A DNA stretch of 64,000 nucleotides from Anthopleura xanthogrammica (Eukaryota; Cnidaria; Anthozoa; Actiniaria; Actiniidae): the NCBI GenBank assembly GCA_964019055.1, contig OZ025209.1, positions 1,368,197 through 1,432,196 on the forward strand. The letters are read 5' to 3'. The translations under genes were made by a program, and so were the position numbers. Positions 36,586 through 50,071 of the stretch are shown here, in pieces; the first letter of the stretch is position 1; each line of letters opens with the position of its first letter. The notes under the pieces are model-generated. The model made no database searches and was not told the origin of the DNA. It saw only the letters and a list, made by a program, of their open reading frames with translations.

Positions 36586-37414
36586 CACTAATGGAAGAAC
36601 CCGCTGGACTAGCTATTGCTGGCGCTAGTTTTAACCTGAAGGGGAGGGGGTAAGGTAGACCTGTATATATGGTTTTGGAACGGGGAAGCTTGAGTTCGAT
36701 GCAAAACAGAGAGGTTAGCTGAACTGAGATTTAATAAAATGCAAGGGAATCGAACGAACAAACAATCCAACCAGTAGGGGGAGGGGAGGGGGGAGTGAAG
36801 CATTAATCCCGCCTCCAGCCTGCAAGACCTAGGGCTTTATGAATTGAGATTGCGGTCTCCTATAACCGGAACAGGGTCTGAAGCGATGCATAGTATAAAA
36901 AACCATCAGTAACTACTGGCCAATAAACTCATGATAAAAAAAGGAATATTTTGAGGTGATATTGCACCCTTAGAATGGGGGTACGTTGGTATATATGAGG
37001 CACGTGAATTCAACAAAGGGGTGTGCTTATAGATAGCAATACATATTCAACGCGCCAAACATTACAAAATGTTTGAACCAATATTGACGTAGCTAGGGTA
37101 ATATCAATTCAACGAAAGAAAAAGGTTCAAAACACTTTGGGTTGTGCATCCCTAGCGCCCCTCAATGACTTTGAGAGAGATAAACTGGCATAATTGTGTG
37201 ATGAACGACACTTGGAGGCAAACTTGGGTCTATTCGTAGTTTTATTGGACAATTATGTTAAATATTTCACTAACAACTGACTTAATCATCTACACTCTAA
37301 TAATAGATTTGACTGATTTTGTACAGAACATACTGAACCTGCCCTATGTTCATCAAACGCACAGCATTTATTCGATTTAATACTAGTTATTAATACTAGT
37401 TGTTACTATGAAGG

Positions 37415-37577
37415 TGCCGACACACGGTGTAACATTGCGCACAATGTTGCAGGGTTGCTGAAGTGGGATCGTTTTCTACTTCAGCACCATTGCGTGCAAC
37501 AAATTGCGTCGTCTGACATGGCTCGGAACATCGATTGCTGCAACCTTGCGCGCAATGTTGCGCCATGTGTCCGTAGC
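37415..37577. mobile_element. 163-bp MITE, AGCTACGGACAC family, copy 2
   Basis: Left GCCGACACACGGTGTAACAT and right, inverted, GCTACGGACACATGGCGCAA. The interior contains TTGCGCGCAATGTTGCG and a local palindrome around TGAAGTGGGATCG / TTCTACTTCAGCA. Confidence 0.7.
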
Positions 37578-38578
37578 TTTAGGACAACTTTGTCACACGC
37601 GAGAGTAGTCGAACATGGAAGGACTCGCCCTCCCACGTCTGGTGGACTGAAATCATTGATCTAAACTTAAGCTTCTCTGTAGATTTAATCCATGTGGGAC
37701 CAGAAGCATGGAATTTTACACTCGTTTGGGTCCCAAACTCAAACTTGTCCAAACCAAACGTTGCAGATATACGTTGCATTTCATTGTCTCTAAGTGTTCA
37801 ATACTTTTTGATGTGACCAGCGTGCGTGCGTGCGTTCTGGCGATTTTTCCTGTATACTTGCCATAAGCATAGCAGGACAAAACAGGGCGCGGTAAGGTTG
37901 AAACTGGAACCAATGGCTTCAGCTCCAACAGAATTTCAAATTCGAGAAGCGTACGCACATGCGCACGAGTGCTGCATCACTCCGCTGATGTTTTGGAGCG
38001 AGTGAGCTTTACGAGGGGGAAACACTTTAAGTAGTAGGAGAATCTGAACAAAGTCTAAATCAAGGCGAGTATAACTGATTCAAGACATAAGCATCGTGAT
38101 GATATCAGTATTAACAAGTCAGACTGACCAAAAAAGAGTTCTAGTAAAACTCTTGAAGTAAAACACTCACATACTCTATAGACCAACCTTTGGAGAACCT
38201 TCTTTTTTCCTATACATGTTCTATAACTATTTCATAATATGCAACAATTCAGTGGTAATTCACAAGCAGAATAATGCCGCATTGATGCGGAGCAAGATCA
38301 GCTTGCAAAACTAGATAATTCTAATATCTTTCCTAGCAAATGAAAGACGTGGAATAAAAGTGACATGGAATCAAAAATGACAGGGGCAACAACGACAACG
38401 ACAACTTAACTATAAGAAACGTACCTCAGGAATATACTAACATTGTTTTAAGATAACGCACGAAGCAAGGAAGCTAACTGAGAATAACAGCAATGAATCC
38501 ATAGTATTTAACAATACTGACAGAACCACTGGGCGTTTCCCTATCATAAAAAAGAAATTGTCCAGAAATGAAACAAAG

Positions 38579-39160
38579 CTAAGAAGCCGAACCGCTGGAT
38601 GGGTCGCATTGCAGTAATCGTACAATGGAAGGGTCGCTCTTGGCTCCTTCGATGAACTCGTCCATTGACAATTTACCATCCAAGTTTTTATCCATCTGTC
38701 GGAAGATCTTGTCGGTTCGTTTCTCCGGTGTGCTCTCGTCTTCGGGCATCTTCATCACAGATCCTACCATTTTGTAGATAGCTTTGACGATCTCCAGCAT
38801 CTCTTGTCGCGAGATGTATCCATTGCCATCAAGGTCGTACATATTAAATGCCCACTTCAGCTTCTGCTCTAATTTGCCACGAGATGTGACTGAAAGAGCG
38901 CAGATGAACTCTCGGAAGTCAATCGTGCCGTCGCCGTTCTTGTCGAACGTGCGGAAAACGTGCTCAGCAAACTTCGACGCATCTCCGTAGGGGAAAAAAT
39001 TGCCATAGATCTTCTTAAATTCTTCTACAGTCAGGTGCCCGGACGGACAGTCTTTAAGGAAACCTTTATACCATTCCTGTAGTTCTTGTTCATTAAACTC
39101 GGTATTAGCCCGGAGATCCTGAAGGATTTCAGGTTTGAGTTTGCTGTTCTGTTTACCCAT
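38579..39160 (-). CDS. Neurocalcin/hippocalcin-like neuronal calcium sensor, copy 1
   Basis: Calcium-myristoyl switch protein of 193 residues, the usual length of the VILIP/neurocalcin/hippocalcin family. It begins [11 protein letters not shown], an N-myristoylation signal. EF-hand 1 is degenerate (CPSG near residue 38), as in all family members. EF-hands 2, 3 and 4 keep canonical loops: [12 protein letters not shown] (73-84), [12 protein letters not shown] (109-120), [12 protein letters not shown] (157-168). The C-terminus [14 protein letters not shown] is also family-typical. The coding region is one uninterrupted exon. A good acceptor (CTTCTTTCAG) 14 bases before the ATG suggests an upstream non-coding exon. 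It is followed 2.5 kb upstream by a second copy in the same orientation and shares a 251-bp identical tract with it. Confidence 0.96.
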   Translation of the reverse strand: MGKQNSKLKPEILQDLRANTEFNEQELQEWYKGFLKDCPSGHLTVEEFKKIYGNFFPYGDASKFAEHVFRTFDKNGDGTIDFREFICALSVTSRGKLEQKLKWAFNMYDLDGNGYISRQEMLEIVKAIYKMVGSVMKMPEDESTPEKRTDKIFRQMDKNLDGKLSMDEFIEGAKSDPSIVRLLQCDPSSGSAS

Positions 39161-39475
39161 TTATAGTGTTTTTCTGAAAGAAGACAGAAAGAAAAAAAAT
39201 GAAATAATAGACATAAAATTTGCGCTTTTATGACTTCCACAGTACACCCTTACTACAAGTAAATTCAGGATTCTTTAAAAGGGTTAAGGATGTGCAGATG
39301 GCTACATGTCATCCATGTCACAGAGTTCAAACCAGTTTTCAGTGAATATGCCGGCAAGGTTGAGGAAAATTCTGTTACGTCACCAAGCTATGGACATGAA
39401 AATGAGAGTTGCGCATGAGTTATAATATTGCAGCCGTTTGCTCCTACTGTGGTGTATATCCTAGACTGTCGCTTA

Positions 39476-39750
39476 GTGCACCAAATATTAATTTGCGCAC
39501 GGATGATCACGATAAAATTTTGTGTGCAATAAGGACACTGCTCGGTGATGTTGTTGCGTAAGTACAACCTATGCGGAGTGCGCGCAATTTGTTTCACATC
39601 TGTACAAAAAGTGCACCGAATATTAATTTGCGCACGGAATATAAACTTTTGTGTGCAATAAGGACACTGCTTGGTGATTTTGTTATGTACATACAACCTA
39701 TGCGGAGTGCGCGCAATTTGTTTCACATCTGTACAAAAAGTCCACCTGTA
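39476..39750. repeat. About 130-bp tandem duplication upstream of NCS copy 1
   Basis: GTGCACCAAATATTAATTTG at 39,476 recurs as GTGCACCGAATATTAATTTG at 39,611, and both units continue through GCAATAAGGACACTGCT and TATGCGGAGTGCGCGCAATT. A third partial unit follows, with GTGCGCGCAATTTGTTTCAC at 39,839. Confidence 0.9.
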
Positions 39751-40947
39751 TAAATATTGGAGAAAAATAACTTGTTTGTAGTAATAACACTATTACTCAA
39801 TACGACTAACCAAGTGCGCGCATCATTATCGGATAATAGTGCGCGCAATTTGTTTCACATCGAAAGTCAAATCTGTAGAAATACTGAAGTAAAGTAACTC
39901 GTCACTAAGAATATTGCTCAATAAAACTAACACTGCGCACTAACTCTACTATCGTTAGTAGAATATCGTGTAATAAAGAAACATAAAACGACCCTACGTC
40001 ATTAAATCATTGACAAATGACCATAAAATGAATAATAATAACACGCCCTGCTAAGTGCTTGTCTGACCTAGTTATCGAGTGCTCTTGAACTTCGTTTCAA
40101 AGTGAAAAAAAAAAATTTTTTGACGATATAAAATCTAGAACGTGTGCGCACACTATTTTTGAGATTCTTCAATTGTTGTAACTTTTCTGCGCGTTATATC
40201 TTGTTATTCTTAATGTTTCGAGCATCCATCAAGTATGTCCAAATAATTAAGAGGTCAATGATCGATGTATAGACCTCCCACATGTAAAACCACTCTTATT
40301 CCTAAGTCACACATCTGCATGGCTCTCAAATAGATTTGTACCAAAATCTCAGCCAGAACCATCTTAACCACATGAGATATAAACACCTGAATGACAAAAG
40401 CAATCTTCAAATGAATTATTCATTATGTATAGAATTGATATCACTTGCCGCAAGACACGTTAAAAGCTCAGTGTGCGGTCTAAGGCACGCTACAAGACAC
40501 ACATTTGGGAATAAAAAGCAACCAGGATCAACAACCATAAAAAAATTGTCAATTTTAGTACCAATGGCTTTCACGATCTTACGAATGCGCATGACAAATA
40601 GATGTTTACTGACAGAAATTGTCAGGTGATCAGCGGTTCCAAGATGGCCTCGATTTAACACACGTACAGGATGTCCGCAAAACAATCTGATTGTTGAACT
40701 GATATTGCCAATGATCTGGCCGGATATTTGATTGTGTTTAGAAATTGTCAGAATATTTGAACCAGCAAGCGCCACAAGAACTCAATAATAACATCGAAAA
40801 AGGACGATTTATGGTTTCAAATAGTGCTGGATTAATTTACGTTCAAGTCTCGTTTTTATGGTAACAAGGTTAGACCGTATTTATCTCCTTTTAAAAAATA
40901 TTTGAATTCAATATTTCATAAGCTTAAATTAAATACTATTGAGCAAG

Positions 40948-41115
40948 TTGAACCAATCTGCGCCCTCTCTCACTCCCAATCAATCAAGAACTTTATTTGA
41001 CTGTCAAACTACTACCAGTGCAACCTAGTTGGACCAATCACCGCCCTCTTTCCCAGCAGTGCACCTGGTTGGACCAATCAGCGCCCTCTATCTCAGCAAT
41101 GCAACCTGGTTAATG
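40948..41115. repeat. Tandem CCAAT-containing repeat
   Basis: Three to four units of the form TTGGACCAATCAGCGCCCTC (41,072; variants at 40,953 and 41,029), each carrying CCAATC followed by GCGCCCTCT, with CAACCTGGTT between. Confidence 0.8.
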
Positions 41116-41186
41116 TCATCAAACAGACAATAGGTTTCCCTTTCAATCACGAATATCACACACCAATGAAATAACTTATATCAACA

Positions 41187-41192
41187 TTTATT
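41187..41192 (-). terminator. Candidate polyadenylation signal of NCS copy 2
   Basis: Minus-strand AATAAA about 445 bases downstream of the stop. A second one lies near 41,348. The choice between them cannot be made from sequence. Confidence 0.35.
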
Positions 41193-41634
41193 TCCTAATA
41201 AAGACAACTCAATAAAGATTTCAAATAGCTGCAAGCAAAAGGATGAACGTCCAGTAAACAACAGATGGTAATAATTCTATTCATGCAATAAAACATCTTA
41301 CAAACAATGCAAATAACATCGTGTTAAAAAAAGAAAAAAAAATGTTTTTTATTTTGGTTAGTATAATAACCTTTTTTTGTTGTAAAAAGAAAGTCTACAC
41401 TACTGTTTCTCTAATGAAACAACCACGTTTGTGTCGCTCAATGATTTGTCAAGATACAAAGAACTTTAAAATTGTAAGGTAGGCAGGCATAAGTTAGGCT
41501 TAAGTGTATATACTCGAGAATAAGGTCAGTGGTAAACACAACGCGATGCTTCATGACATATATCTGTCTCTAAGTTAGCAAAGTCAACTAATACGTGGTA
41601 GCCATCTTGTTACAGCGAATTAAGAATATTATAT

Positions 41635-42216
41635 CTATTGGGCTGGCCCTGCAGACTGGTCGCACTGAAGAAGTCTGACGATGGAAGGATCGCTCTTGGC
41701 TCCTTCGATGAACTCGGCCAGCGAGAGTTTACCGTCAACATTTTTATCCATCTGTCGGAAGATCTTGTCGGTTCGTTTCTCCGGTGTGCTCTCGTCTTCG
41801 GGCATCTTCATCACAGATCCTACCATTTTGTAGATAGCTTTGACGATCTCCAGCATCTCTTGTCGCGAGATGTATCCATTGCCATCAAGGTCGTACATAT
41901 TAAATGCCCACTTCAGCTTCTGCTCTAATTTGCCACGAGATGTGACTGAAAGAGCGCAGATGAACTCTCGGAAGTCAATCGTGCCGTCGCCATTTTGGTC
42001 GAAAGTGCGGAAGACATGCTCAGCAAACTTCGACGCATCTCCGTAGGGGAAAAAATTGCCATAGATCTTCTTAAATTCTTCTACTGACAGGTGTCCAGAC
42101 GGGCAGTCTTTAAGGAATCCCTTGTACCATTCCTGTAGCTCCTGCTCGTTAAACTGAGTAGCGTTTCTAAGGTCAGCCAATTCTTCTGGTTTAAGTTTGC
42201 TATTTTGTTTACCCAT
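41635..42216 (-). CDS. Neurocalcin/hippocalcin-like neuronal calcium sensor, copy 2
   Basis: Tandem paralogue of the gene at 38,579, also 193 residues and one coding exon, with the myristoylation start [13 protein letters not shown]-hand 2 is [12 protein letters not shown] (Lys to Gln against copy 1), EF-hand 3 is identical, and EF-hand 4 is [12 protein letters not shown]. Differences cluster in the first 25 residues, EF-hand 4 and the last five residues (SAGPAQ). The middle of the gene is identical at DNA level to copy 1. An acceptor (GTCTTCGTAG) ending at 42,233 suggests a 5' non-coding exon upstream. Both copies should be membrane-recruited calcium sensors in neurons or secretory cells. 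Any division of labour between them is not visible from sequence. Confidence 0.96.
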   Translation of the reverse strand: MGKQNSKLKPEELADLRNATQFNEQELQEWYKGFLKDCPSGHLSVEEFKKIYGNFFPYGDASKFAEHVFRTFDQNGDGTIDFREFICALSVTSRGKLEQKLKWAFNMYDLDGNGYISRQEMLEIVKAIYKMVGSVMKMPEDESTPEKRTDKIFRQMDKNVDGKLSLAEFIEGAKSDPSIVRLLQCDQSAGPAQ

Positions 42217-44368
42217 TGTTAAGACAGTTTACCTACGAAGACAAGAAGGTACAGAACGTTAACAGAGCTGGGGGGAAAACGACTCTTGACACTTGTAACA
42301 AGGAAAATACACAAGAAAGACGATTTTTTTGTTCGTCACAAGAGCAGGTTTCGAGCGAGTAAAAAAACATAACGCCACCATGACCTTCAAATGGCTTCCT
42401 CAATGAACCAATGAAAATCGGAAAAATCTTCTGGCATGTAAAGCATCCAATCATAGTGCCTGGAATGGGAAGCCATTGAAAGGTCGGGTACCGTGGTTTC
42501 CCACTCGTACGAAATCAGCGGTATCAGTTCCAAGAACGCAGACATACACTAAACAGCCAATCCAGACATACACAAACATTATCAGCGACGATAACGGACA
42601 AAATTAAAACTTTATTTCCCAAATCTGTTACAGAGTCATTTCGACCCCATGTGGCCAAAAAAGTGCTTCACATTAAAAAAACGATTATCAAATGAATACC
42701 AATTTAGCCGCCACTAGATGGACATAAAAATGTTCTCAAATAATGGAGGTAGGAACTTGATTTGAAGATCAACCACAATAGTTGTTCACATAAGATTCCA
42801 TATCTACAATGAGAGGATTTTTATCCACAATAATGCTAATTACGCACGACTAACCACGAGTTATCAATTAATATCGATAACCCAAGGGACGTTGAGGAAA
42901 GCGGCGATTACTAAATGCACCGGTGGTCATGCTTATAAAGGGGAAGCATTAAAGTAGGTGGTAGCTTGTGATCGAACATGAGAAATTATAAGATTCCTTG
43001 ATGAATGATTTGAAAATTTCTTTAGTTTTTGATTCAATCTGGTGGGAAAGAAAAAGCGACATGCATCCATGTTCACACAAAAAAAACAAAGCTAAGGAGA
43101 TATCTCTTGATAACGGGACGCCAAAATAACGTCAACATGGCCGCCACGATCTCAAACTCATCAGGTATTCGAGCAAATACTTGTCAGGTTGCTAAAAATA
43201 AGAACGATAAATGAAAAAAAAAAAAACTAGGTCATTCTGGGATGTGACTAAGTTGACAAGTGGCATAGCGGTAGTGAGCTACGATACTAGGCTTTGAATA
43301 TATTCATCAGTAGAGACACTTGAAAGGGCCCCAACATTCATAATTAACGATGTAAGTCTTTCTACTTGACACAAAATGAATAAAACAAATTCAAAATTAG
43401 TGACGGAACAAGTTAGAAAGTTAGTTACATTGAAACGAAAAAATGTCAATCAATTATATTTCCCGCCAAAATTCTTGATATTACAACGGATGACTGACAC
43501 GACACATGACGAAGAGACGGTTTTCGCATGCTCTAAAAGTGGCGGGAAAAAGCAAAAATTAGCTAAAAAACGTCCGAAACTTTTCAGGAGTGAAAGGGGA
43601 GCAACAGGATATAACAAGCAAATGTTACCCAGGCTCAGTTGACATAGGTTACCAATGTTGGGTTAATTTTGGTGTGAGCAAAACAAGACTTCATTGGTGA
43701 TTCATAAGATGCACCAAACAGGAACTGAGTGTCACTGTGAGACAAATTCACGGGACACTCACATGGCTTTCACCTGAACCAATCAAAACGCCGCGGCAAT
43801 CCACTCAAAAGGAAACACTTATGCACATGTAACAATCGGTTGTTGGGGTCAAATGACACGAAAAAATGAATCAAAATTCAAAACTTTTGTTTCATTGATT
43901 CAACATGGCGGCTGTGACATCACGTTTCACACCACGAACACAGAGAGCCCAGTTGGTGTCTATTGTCTTTAAGACAAAGTTGTTGTATATAAGCCCTGCT
44001 CATTTGGTTTTCCCTATATGTTTTTGAAAGAAGGTAACAATCTTTTAAGAAAATTAGACTTCCATCGAAAATGAGGTCTTTTTTAGAAACTTTTTCCATG
44101 TGTTGGAAATTATTTCTTTTGAATAAAATCTAGATTCAAACAAAGAAAAACAAACCAAAAACAATGACAAAAATTAACGGTGTTGCGGTGGTTTTTCAAA
44201 ATTTATTGATAATGTGAAATGACAAATACATAATGAATAGTTACAAAGTGGTTACGTTGATAACATTGTCACTAATGTATGAACAAAACTATACAAAATT
44301 AAATTCAAAATCAATAATTAAACATGAAAAATGAGTCAATAAAAAGTCAAATGTATAACGTTTATGGA

Positions 44369-44428
<60 letters not shown>

Positions 44429-47400
44429 TATTATTATTATTATTATTGCGGTACGAGCGACTACACCAGACCAACATGCATGTTACATTCCTCACTAAAT
44501 TTCAAAATCCGGGACATCTCTCATCCAAACCGGTCAAGCAGGTTCTGTGCCTTCAAACTATGAAACATAACAGATACTACAGTGAGCAGGACTGGGAACC
44601 AGTCGTGATTTGCAAGAACACTGCATGACTGACACAAACGAATAGCAAAGACGTCAGCGTGTACAAAAGCAACTCGCTCACCTTAGATGGTAGGTTCTGA
44701 AATGAGCCACTTATTCAACGTCTTTGATTGGTGACTATATGTAGTCGTTTATGTCCATTGGCGTGGATGACGTAGTCTTGGATGCTTTACGTACACGTGC
44801 TTAGTGAGTACGGCTGTGGTGTGATTATGGCTGATTCAAATGGATAACATGGCCAGGTCTTGTCTTGTCTTGTCTGGGTTTTTGTGCAATGAATCAATAA
44901 ACTTTGAAATAAGGAAAAGAACCACGAAGGAAAAAAAGAAATCGGGATCCAAGTAGCGAACGTATAAAAATCACGAAGTCACCGAATGAACAAAAGAAAT
45001 GTCCCAAAGAAGTAAAAAAATAATCCCAGAAACCAAACTAAGTCCAAACCATGATTGCACCATGCATAATTCATACTAATCCATGTCTTGAACGAAAATA
45101 TATTTCATGTTGACAAATAAAAAATGCGTAGAATAGAAATCGAACAAAAGCCGAGAAGAGAGAATTTTACGACTTTGCGATCCAGCAACGAGGAAACAAA
45201 GACATATATACGCGACCAGAAGTCTGGATCGAGACCAAAGGGTATTCTAAAAATCACCAACTCAAACCAATAAGCATAGCTATAAGTGAAGATACTGCAA
45301 ACCTAACAAGCATAAACGCTTTTCATGCATGAAAATGAAAATAGAAAACAAAAGACTAAAAAAAATTGGCTCGCTTTGGTAACGTATCAGCTTATCTGGA
45401 GCCGATGGTGCGTTTGGATGTCACGCAAAGCATGGTGGGTTTGTGGATAGGAAAGTAATAAAATGAAGACTATGGCTCCAAATTTAGAAGATTGTGTGGC
45501 TTCTTAAATCAAATTCTGTAATTAGTATCCTAGAGAAAAGATTATATTGAAGACACGAAGCTAAGAACGCACAGGTGGCGTGGGGTGAGAAAGAAAATAA
45601 GTATGCAAATGTATGTAATGAGAGAAGAAAATACGAGAGGAAAACACCACAGACTGACAGAGATAAAAACTATCTGACCTCTGGCGAAGTAGGAAGACAC
45701 AAATAATAGATCTTTACGTAATAGAAATATCACAGGAAGAATTCAGAGAAAAGAAAATAGAAATTAAGAAATGGTAATTTCAAGGAAATGCGAATTTTTG
45801 GTTTTTGTGTTTTCAAACGACAAGGATTGGAAATCGAACTCGTGTTGAATTTTGAAGCTTCTTTAGAATAATCTTGTCAAATCATCGAATAAAACCCATA
45901 TAATTTTTTGCATTTTACATTCAAGAATCTGTCAGTTATCAGACCTTTAGATCAAAGCAGCTAATAGGGTTGAGTAGAGCTTTATTCATTAATCTTTCTA
46001 GGAGAATAAAAAACCCTAAGTGTTTTGGATAATAAATCGAGAGGAACTTAGAATATTTATTCAAAGACTGGATGAATATTAAGTTGGGGTGTAAAGACAT
46101 GTTGAATAGATTAATGCAATAATAAACTACAATTGTTGTGTTACATGAAGAATTAGATTAACAAATTTAAGACAAACGATCAGCTGGCTTCTGGTTCCCG
46201 AAAAAAAGAAATAGAATAAAATAGCTTGGGAAACAAAACCTGTTAGGAATCGATTTTGTTATTCTAATCACTTCAAAGGAAAAGGATCAAAGTTGACCCG
46301 ATTTGAATCGGGATTTCTCCGTTAATTTCTAGATTTCCAACGGTTGTCACCGGTCAAGTTTTCTTGAGCGTCGTCAACAAAAAATTGAAATACCATACAA
46401 CGATAAAACATAGGAGAAATAGAATCAAAAATCGAGTAAAGAAAGGAATTATTTACCTTATTTTTGTAAGCAACAACAACGAATTTTGCTGGCTAGGTTT
46501 GATTTTTCTCGGCGACCTCAATAATCAATTATTATACAGAATAGGAGTTTTCATTTCTTGATTTCCGTCAACAACACGTGTGGCGGTGGCTTTTATCACA
46601 AACGAAATACGAAACGATCATAAGTGAAGGAGAGCTCTGGGATAAGAACTCGCCAGCCAATAGGAGAGCACTGACCATTGTTTACCTTCGAGTTTCGATA
46701 TCGCATGAATTTTGAATGAATTTATTTTGTATCTTCAAAAAAAACGAAAAGAAGTCTGGAGGACGTCTTTAGAGATTATGTCACAAAAGACGAAGAATTC
46801 GATGGTCAAGTGGATGTAAGGAATCGTAGCCAATTTTATTCCAAGTCAATTACCCGCTCAACGATTGACACCTTTGCTAGATTTGTTTATAAGGAAAGCT
46901 TTTAGATGCCATACGAAAACAAACCAAGGCCACTGAAATTTTGATTTAGAACAATGGTAAACAACCCGAAAAACCTCCGTTTTTGAGGTAAGAAAAGCGG
47001 CTAGGTCTCATATCAAACTCACCTGTATTAAGCTGGAGGCCTTTGATCTCCAATGGTGAGACAAAGTGAAAGAAATGTGGATAATTTTTGCTCATAAATT
47101 CAAGTCAACCATAATGCATTCAACATAAGGGCAATCACTGTTAACAGGTGTTGAAAGAAAGGCTATGTTTGTATACATAAGATAGCTCGACCAAAGATCA
47201 CTGAATATACACACTACTGGCACTGCGTGGGACTTCACCTAATAGGGCGGGAGCCAAACCGCCGCGGGAAATCTCTATCCCAATAAGGCATTACAAAAAC
47301 ACAACTCAAAATGTCCCTCTTATGAATTAATTAGCTGAAAGGCCCAAATCATTCGTAAAAACATGGTCTATATCAGATATACTTTGAGGAAGAGACGTGC

Positions 47401-48920
47401 TCGTATTCCCTCGTATTCTTTCTCTATATATTTTAATTTATAGTCTTTCAAAAGTACAAAATATATGATTTATAAGATATTTGAATCATCAGCATCCCAT
47501 CATGGTTGGATGTTCAAACTAGCTGAAACATGGCTTTCCATGACAATAAAATGGTTTTTCGCTTACCCGCCACAATAAAAAAGGTTTCCCTGACATTGAA
47601 ATGGCTTCCCGAAAAAATTTAGCGGTACTGAAATGGTTTTCCGCTGCTTTTGCATTTATTGCTTTTTTCAATTGTTATAGTTACAGTATATCTTATTTCG
47701 GAATTATTAAATATTTTTTTCCTTTCAACAAAATCTGCTGTTTCGTATAAGGATTTGCATGGTCATATTTCAGCATTTTTCAATGATAACAATAATCAAA
47801 GACTAAGGAAATTCACTTTGCTGTGTTTAAGGCACCTGTCAGAGACGGAAATTAACCTTGTTCGTTTTAGAGTAATTAACCATTTTCAAGAAGCGATTTT
47901 TACAGAAATTCTTCAACTGGCTTGCTCGTATGTCAAACTTTTTAATTACTTTCAGAAACCGTAGAATCAATTTATTAATACACGTCAGAATCTTCTTTTT
48001 TTGAGTAGAAAGATTGAAAAAAATTATAGGCCAAGTGCAATGTTCAACGAGGCTATTTTGAAGGTAATTGAGAAATATTCCAAACGAGAGGGACCAACAA
48101 ATCTCCATTGTTTTGGCGCGCGTGTGGTTTTTTGGCGATTTTAGACGTTTAAAATTTCAAAAGCCGTTGGTGTTATGAAAACTCCATAACAGATAGGAAA
48201 CTGGTGAATAAGATGATCGTTGACTTGATCAATTGTTAATGAGTTTAAACGTCGTACCATAACATTGCACAGTGAGTGCATCCATCTGTTGTCTTTCAAA
48301 AACTGCTTGGAAATAATCAGGGTTTAATTTTAGCATCATAGACGGAATACTTTAATGTTTTCTTCCTTACTTTCAAGGTTTTTTTCCGGATTCTTTTTTT
48401 CTCTCTCGCCGCCATAATTACCTAGTTCATACGGATGAAGAGCTACTCTTAAAAGTCCACTAAATATTGATTAACAATTTATTTTATTACAAACCAAACT
48501 GACAATTTTGACCGGTAAGAAAGGGACGAATTTCTTATTCAGAGGTTTAAACCTGTTTACTCTTGAAATACAATGATAATTACCGACTGCACCTTAAATT
48601 CTGGATCAAAGTAAACCCAAAACAAATCCATGTATACATATTAAACAATAAATACAAAATTGAAATATTTAATTGAGGGGACTATGCTCATCTACTTCTA
48701 AATTTGCGTGACAAGGAGCCCTTTCATAATTTTTTTTTTAGTTTTAAAATATAACTTGGTTAAAAAATGCCTGTTACCCGATTGAATATTACTAAAAGAA
48801 CTGGAAAAATATGGCATTTTGTAAGTCATTATCATAATAACTATCTATTTATGAGCGATCTATAAACGAGAATAATAATTAAAGGTACATCTAATCATAT
48901 TATATCTTATAATTGTGTTC
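42217..48920. other. Gene-poor region upstream of NCS copy 2
   Basis: No protein homology seen. It should contain the promoter and any 5' non-coding exon of NCS copy 2. It holds an ATT microsatellite (44,371-44,448) and GC-richer promoter-like patches: CAACATGGCGGCTGTG near 43,900, and a GC box plus CCGCGGGAAAT near 47,250-47,275. The plus-strand frame at 43,376-43,642 is Lys-rich and unrecognised. Confidence 0.55.
44371..44448. repeat. ATT trinucleotide microsatellite
   Basis: About 26 uninterrupted ATT units apart from one C substitution near 44,425. It reads as poly-Tyr or poly-Asn in two frames, neither a gene. Confidence 0.97.
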
Positions 48921-48939
48921 TGATTAAAAACAAATCAGG

Positions 48940-49445
<506 letters not shown>

Positions 49446-50071
49446 AAGGAAAAGTTGATATTGTTGATGTTTAAAATGAAGGAAGTAATTTTTGTTTATA
49501 TTATTACTAGAATCTATTTGACTCGTGATATAGTGAGAAATAAACAAATGATAACAGTGACTAGTCTAATGAACTCAAAAGATAGCAAGCTCATTTAAGC
49601 TATCATTGTTAAATAACTTAAATTACTAAGCCCTGATAACTCCTAACTTTTGGCCATACTAATTGTTCTAACACCCCTTGTATATTAATCAGTGCTAGCA
49701 GCTCCACTTTCAAATTGCAATTTTGGTTCTATTTTTAGTTTAAATTTGAAGCCATATTTGTTCAACATTATCAACTCAAAACATTTTTTTTTTTTTACCT
49801 TGACTTGTGCGACCCCAACTTAATTAAGGCTGCTAACTGGCTATGGTTTGAAAGCTGTAAACAAGTGGTTCAATTGATTTACACCAAGGTAATTATATTT
49901 GATGTTATAGTAAAATTTTAGACTTGAATATAGAGCTTGGTGGCCTGTGATTGGTCGAGCAAACAGTGATTAGGAGGCAATAATCACTGGTCAAGTGCTG
50001 ATCATGAGGTTTGCCAGAGTTTGCCAATTTGCAAAAGTAACAATAAAACGTTTTTATCCAATATTCATTTA

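Larger units (their letters stand above)
36487..38578. other. Spacer between Rae1 start and NCS copy 1 stop
   Basis: No gene recognised. It contains the Rae1 promoter side, the MITE at 37,415-37,577, and the presumed 3' UTR of the calcium-sensor gene. The stretch 37,455-37,960 is somewhat richer in CpG. Confidence 0.6.
39161..41634. other. Spacer between the two calcium-sensor genes
   Basis: It should hold the promoter and a non-coding first exon of copy 1 and the 3' UTR of copy 2. It contains a tandem duplication (39,476-39,750) and a CCAAT-bearing repeat (40,948-41,115). No other gene is recognised; the short open frame at 40,416-40,775 has no visible homology. Confidence 0.6.

Noticed and set aside
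40416..40775. 119-codon minus-strand frame between the calcium-sensor genes
   Set aside because: No homology seen, composition ordinary, opposite strand also open; likely chance.
44289..44563. Poly-Asn and poly-Tyr open frames
   Set aside because: Both are translations of the ATT microsatellite.
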